Below are positions 7,657 through 10,000 of a stretch of 10,000 nt of DNA, piece by piece (positions within the stretch are counted from its first letter, which is position 1; each line of letters opens with the position of its first letter). The position numbers and the translations under genes are program-made. Source of the DNA: Chrysomallon squamiferum (Eukaryota > Mollusca > Gastropoda > Neomphalida > Peltospiridae); contig CM022675.1 of the NCBI GenBank assembly GCA_012295275.1, positions 9,425,193-9,435,192 on the forward strand, written 5' to 3'. Under the pieces are notes generated by a model. It did no database searches and was not told the origin of the DNA. It worked only from the letters and a program-made list of their open reading frames with translations.

Positions 7657-7872
7657 ATGTATGTATGTATGTATGTATGTATGTATGTATGTATGTATGT
7701 GTGTGTGTGTATGTATGTATGTATGTATGTGTGTGTGTATGTATGTATGTATTTATGTATGTATGTATTTATGTACGTACGTATGTATGTATGTATGTAT
7801 TTGTATGTATTTATGTGTGTGTGTATGTATGTATGTATTTATGTATGTGTGTGTGTGTGTGTGTGTATGTAT
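7573..7872. repeat. Large (TATG)n/(GT)n microsatellite
   Basis: About 300 bp of TATG tetranucleotides are interrupted by GT runs and single TATT or TACG variants. TATG repeats contain no stop codon in any plus-strand frame, so overlapping frames of 113 to 182 codons with Met-Tyr-Val-Cys periodicity appear here. They are artefacts. Confidence 0.98.
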
Positions 7873-7987
7873 CGGCCTGTTTGTATATCTATCTCTTGGT
7901 CTATCTGTCTGTCTATCTGTCCGTCTGTCTGTCTATTTAAGTATTTCTATCTGTTAATCTATGTCTTAGTCTGTTTTTGTATATCAG

Positions 7988-7990
<3 letters not shown>
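7873..7990. repeat. Imperfect (TCTG/TCTA)n repeat
   Basis: TCTA and TCTG tetramers are densest at about 7889-7936 and then decay into TCTGTTAATC-type variants before the CT tract. Confidence 0.9.
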
Positions 7991-8031
<41 letters not shown>

Positions 8032-8090
8032 AATCCACCCTTGTTCTCTCTCTCACACTCTCTCTCTACATCCACCCTTGTTCTCTCTCA
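7991..8090. repeat. (CT)20 and a duplicated 37-bp segment
   Basis: A pure CT run (7991-8030) is followed by ATCCACCCTTGTTCTCTCTC at 8033. The same 20-mer recurs at 8070, a direct duplication with a 37-bp offset; both copies run on into CT and CACAC. Confidence 0.9.
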
Positions 8091-8092
8091 CA

Positions 8093-8305
8093 CGCCGGCC
8101 ACGAAATTGGCGCCAAAAATAACGTGACTAACGCTGTTTAAAACAAACAAACATCACCGGGGAGATGTTAACTCATTCCCGCCCACTCTGCTACGCAAAC
8201 TGACAGCCGCGTTTTAGCGGCATTTCCCCCCCCCACCCCCACCCCTCACGTGCGAAGTGATGAGTAACGTTACGTCATCATATCGGCAGTCGGTTACTTG
8301 GTTAC
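8093..8305. promoter_or_regulatory. CpG-richer promoter-like motif cluster (E2F, Sp/KLF, E-box, CRE)
   Basis: A repeat-poor, CpG-containing block follows the microsatellites. It carries TTGGCGCCAA (8107-8116), a palindrome of the E2F type, and CCCGCCC (8178-8184), an Sp/KLF-type box. A GCCGC/GCGGC inverted repeat (8206-8221) and a C-rich run with CCCCACCCCC (about 8226-8240) follow. A CACGTG E-box (8247-8252), TTACGTCA (8270-8277) and a direct repeat GGTTAC-TT-GGTTAC (about 8291-8304) complete the set. This mix resembles TATA-less housekeeping promoters of animals. The direction cannot be decided and no open frame adjoins. Motifs are seen directly; function is inferred. Confidence 0.35.
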
Positions 8306-8657
8306 CGATTTACATAAACAAAGAGTGTAATTTAACGAAAATTTTAAAGCGTTTCAAAGTTGCCGATAAACAATTCAACCTTGTAGTTTTCCGAACACGA
8401 TAGAAAAGGAACAAACACTAAATCAGGTTGTTATGAAGATATTTAAGAAAGCATTAAAATTATCTAAAATACTGTCACTCCAGAATATGCAATTATGATG
8501 TCTACATTCAGACACTGAAAATGTGAACCACTTTTTATAAAAGACGTGAATATTTAAGAAAAAAAAAAAAAAATTGTCAAAAATCTTTCACACAAATTTC
8601 GTTACCCATATTTCCTTGTTAATAAAATGCTGAGGGTTGTTTTGTTGTTTGGGTATA
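8306..8657. other. Unique AT-rich DNA, no gene seen
   Basis: About 350 bp of repeat-poor AT-rich sequence contains one A run (about 8560-8574) and an isolated TATAAAAG at 8536-8543 with no accompanying motifs. No open frame above 60 codons is present. It adjoins the 3' side, in rRNA sense, of the 18S relic, but I could not extend the rRNA similarity into it. Confidence 0.6.
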
Positions 8658-8873
8658 GGCTTGAGAGTCTTGTTCATTAAAGGAATTAAGCAGACAAATC
8701 GCTCCACCAAATAAAGAACGGCCAGGCACCACAAGACACCATCAAAAAAGAGCTATCGATCTGTCAATCCTTGCGGTGTCCGTACCGGGTGACTTTTCCT
8801 GTTTGTGGAAAAATGTTCACGTCATTGGAAATACGTTTTACCAGCAAACATGCATAATTCCTGACAATTTCAG
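8658..8873 (-). pseudogene. Diverged fragment of nuclear 18S rRNA
   Basis: Read on the minus strand, this is recognisable eukaryotic small-subunit rRNA from the 3' major domain. The 20-mer TTGGTGGAGCGATTTGTCTG (complement of 8691-8710) is identical to the universally conserved 18S word. Around it, in the right order, are AGGATTGACAGAT and ATAGCTCTTT (8750-8775), TGGCCGTTCTT (8716-8725 region), TTAATTCC and GAGACTCT-like ends (8666-8690), and CACCCGG with CCGGACACCG-like sequence (8773-8792). Further upstream, CTGAAATTGTCAGGAATT (complement of 8856-8873) matches the conserved CTGAAACTTAAAGGAATT at 14 of 18 positions. Its distance from the core, 89 bases, is close to the 86 in a real 18S. Substitutions and small indels at otherwise invariant positions show it is not functional. 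Identity looks near 80-85% over the 150-base core. No flanking ITS, 5.8S or 28S is seen. Confidence 0.92.
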
Positions 8874-9110
8874 AAAATATGCGTGTGATGTGTGATTCAC
8901 TCAGGAATTTTGGCTATGCAGTGGCTGCAAATGGATTATCTTCTGATTCAAATCGATGGAGAATTTCATGAGGGAGGCTAGATGATGACAGACCAGAGCA
9001 AGCACCAGAATCCAACAGTGCTGCAAATTAGGGATTACTTAATTTTGCTGCGAAAACTGGAGTTCTTCTGAAACTGAACAAATTTGAGTCCAACAGTCCA
9101 ATCAGTTTAT
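8874..9110. other. Unique DNA upstream of the 18S relic
   Basis: This repeat-poor sequence is on the rRNA 5' side of the relic. Highly degenerate 18S similarity may continue for some bases past 8873, for example a GGAA and TTTGG arrangement near 8905, but I cannot support it by eye. No open frame of interest exists; short plus-strand frames around 8919-9080 are broken by stops. Confidence 0.5.
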
Positions 9111-9128
9111 ATATACACACACACACAC

Positions 9129-9168
<40 letters not shown>
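9111..9168. repeat. (CA)n microsatellite
   Basis: TATATA leads into CA repeats with one AA interruption near 9129. Confidence 0.97.
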
Positions 9169-9169
<1 letters not shown>

Positions 9170-9525
9170 TTTCCTTTTTTGCAGACGTTTGGCTCCATGT
9201 CGCAAACGCACAGATAACGATCAAAGAAGCAGTGTCACGGTTTCTTTTTTTTTTTTCCTTATATATATATAGTTTTTTTAATTTCAGGAATTATACATAT
9301 TTCCTGATACTATATATTTTCCCTCGCTGTTCATCATTCATAAGAGTAATTCATTCATTGATTGACTTCAGCGGGTTTCTTATCTCGTTTCATTATTTTG
9401 CACATTAAAAACCCCCAGAAAAGCCCCCAGCAAACAACCTAGACTTATCATCATTTATACAGTTATTCATTATTAAATTATTAAACTTTTAAGTATTTTA
9501 TTTCTTTAATTCTTTATCTCTCCGT
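9169..9525. other. Unique AT-rich DNA with small inverted repeats
   Basis: The stretch contains a T run (about 9243-9256), a TA run (about 9261-9270), and two small inverted repeats. These are CGTTTG/CAAACG (9186-9191 and 9203-9208) and TCAGGAA/TTCCTGA (9284-9290 and 9301-9307). No gene or RNA was recognised. Confidence 0.6.
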
Positions 9526-9660
9526 ATGCATTATATGTATTTATCTCTCCAGCTATCCATCTATTTATCTATCTGTCTCTGTTTGTCTGTATGTCAGTTT
9601 GTATATCCATGTATCCGTGAATCATATCTCTCTCTCTTCTTATCCTCTGTCTCACAGCTC

Positions 9661-9742
<82 letters not shown>

Positions 9743-9797
9743 CCTCTCTCTCTATTTATCTATCTCTGCATCCATCTCTATCTCTCTCTCTCTCTCA
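9526..9797. repeat. TCTA/TCTG and (CT)n compound microsatellite
   Basis: Imperfect TCTA/TCTG tetramers (about 9540-9610) are followed by a pure CT run at 9664-9735 and interrupted CT/TCTA repeats to 9797. The Ser-Leu-rich open frames here are repeat artefacts. Confidence 0.97.
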
Positions 9798-9925
9798 TAG
9801 ATAAGTAAACCCATCATTCGAAATACAAAAAAAAAGAAGAAAAAAACTTCTCCGGCTTGCAAAACTGAATTATCCGGGAGTCAAATTAGCTCGGTGGGGT
9901 GTCGCGTATCAATGAAAAACAACAT
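9798..9925. other. Unique stretch at right end
   Basis: A short A/GAA-rich patch (about 9826-9846) is followed by mixed-complexity DNA with several CpGs (9850-9915). It could be the end of an intron if the downstream splice site is real. Confidence 0.5.
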
Positions 9926-10000
9926 TATCTTTCTTTTACCTTGTCCACACAGGGTGCCGTCTCACGAAAACAAACTGCGTGAAGTCTACTTCTGTCACGT
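9926..10000 (+). other. Candidate 3' splice site and partial exon
   Basis: A pyrimidine-rich tract (about 9929-9945) ends in CACAG at 9948-9952 and is followed by G, which fits the animal acceptor consensus. The 48 bases after it to the window edge are open in two of three frames. The frame starting at 9954 would read VPSHENKLREVYFCHV, a non-repetitive peptide I do not recognise. This is too short to establish a gene. Alternatives are a chance acceptor in a pyrimidine-rich genome. Confidence 0.25.

Noticed and set aside
7577-8127. Three overlapping plus-strand frames of 113 to 182 codons
   Set aside because: They translate a TATG/GT microsatellite that has no stop codon in any plus-strand frame, giving Met-Tyr-Val-Cys periodicity with no domain.
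8536-8543. TATAAAAG as a TATA box
   Set aside because: It is isolated in AT-rich DNA, more than 250 bp from the nearest promoter-like motifs, with nothing supporting a start site.
9369-9392. TTCAGCGGGT, identical to ten bases at the antisense 5' end of 28S rRNA
   Set aside because: The match stops after ten bases and lies on the wrong side of the 18S relic for a colinear rDNA fragment, so chance is likely.

Overview
The window looks like non-coding DNA from an animal nuclear genome. It is AT-rich and unusually dense in simple repeats: (GA/CT)n tracts up to 130 bp, (TATG)n, (CA)n, (TA)n, (CAT)n, (AAAT)n and long A/T runs. There is no bacterial-style gene layout and I recognise no protein-coding gene. 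A spiralian, perhaps cephalopod mollusc, is a plausible source because this mix of microsatellites is common there. That is inference from texture only. A relic of nuclear 18S rRNA confirms a eukaryotic source.

Layout. 1-596: AT-rich low-complexity DNA. 597-1826: a composite repeat of about 650 bp present twice. Each copy is an array of 32-bp units, then a conserved segment of about 192 bp, then a long (CT)n tract. 1827-2710: unique AT-rich DNA interrupted by two (GA)n tracts. 2711-3055: a CpG-richer unique island. 3056-4016: GT, CT and trinucleotide repeats, two CRE-type sites, and a run of 29 A. 4030-4440: a unique block with promoter-like motifs (E-box, CCAAT, octamer-like, CRE, TATA, palindromic E-box). 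4441-5680: TA, CA and GT microsatellites with short unique stretches. 5682-5919: four tandem units, period 58 bp, each with a perfect TGACGTCA and a TAATTA core. 5920-7572: microsatellites and unique AT-rich DNA, with a small GC pocket near 7490-7535. 7573-8090: a large TATG, TCTG/TCTA and CT compound microsatellite. 8093-8305: a second promoter-like, CpG-rich block. 8658-8873, minus strand: a diverged 18S rRNA fragment. 8874-9952: unique DNA plus CA and CT microsatellites. 9926-10000: a possible 3' splice site and the start of an exon cut by the window edge.

The window is best read as intergenic or long-intron DNA. The items most worth checking are the 18S relic, the 58-bp CRE array, the duplicated composite repeat, and the two motif clusters at 4170-4404 and 8093-8305. 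No set of genes can be described as working together. Nearly all open reading frames come from stop-free microsatellites.
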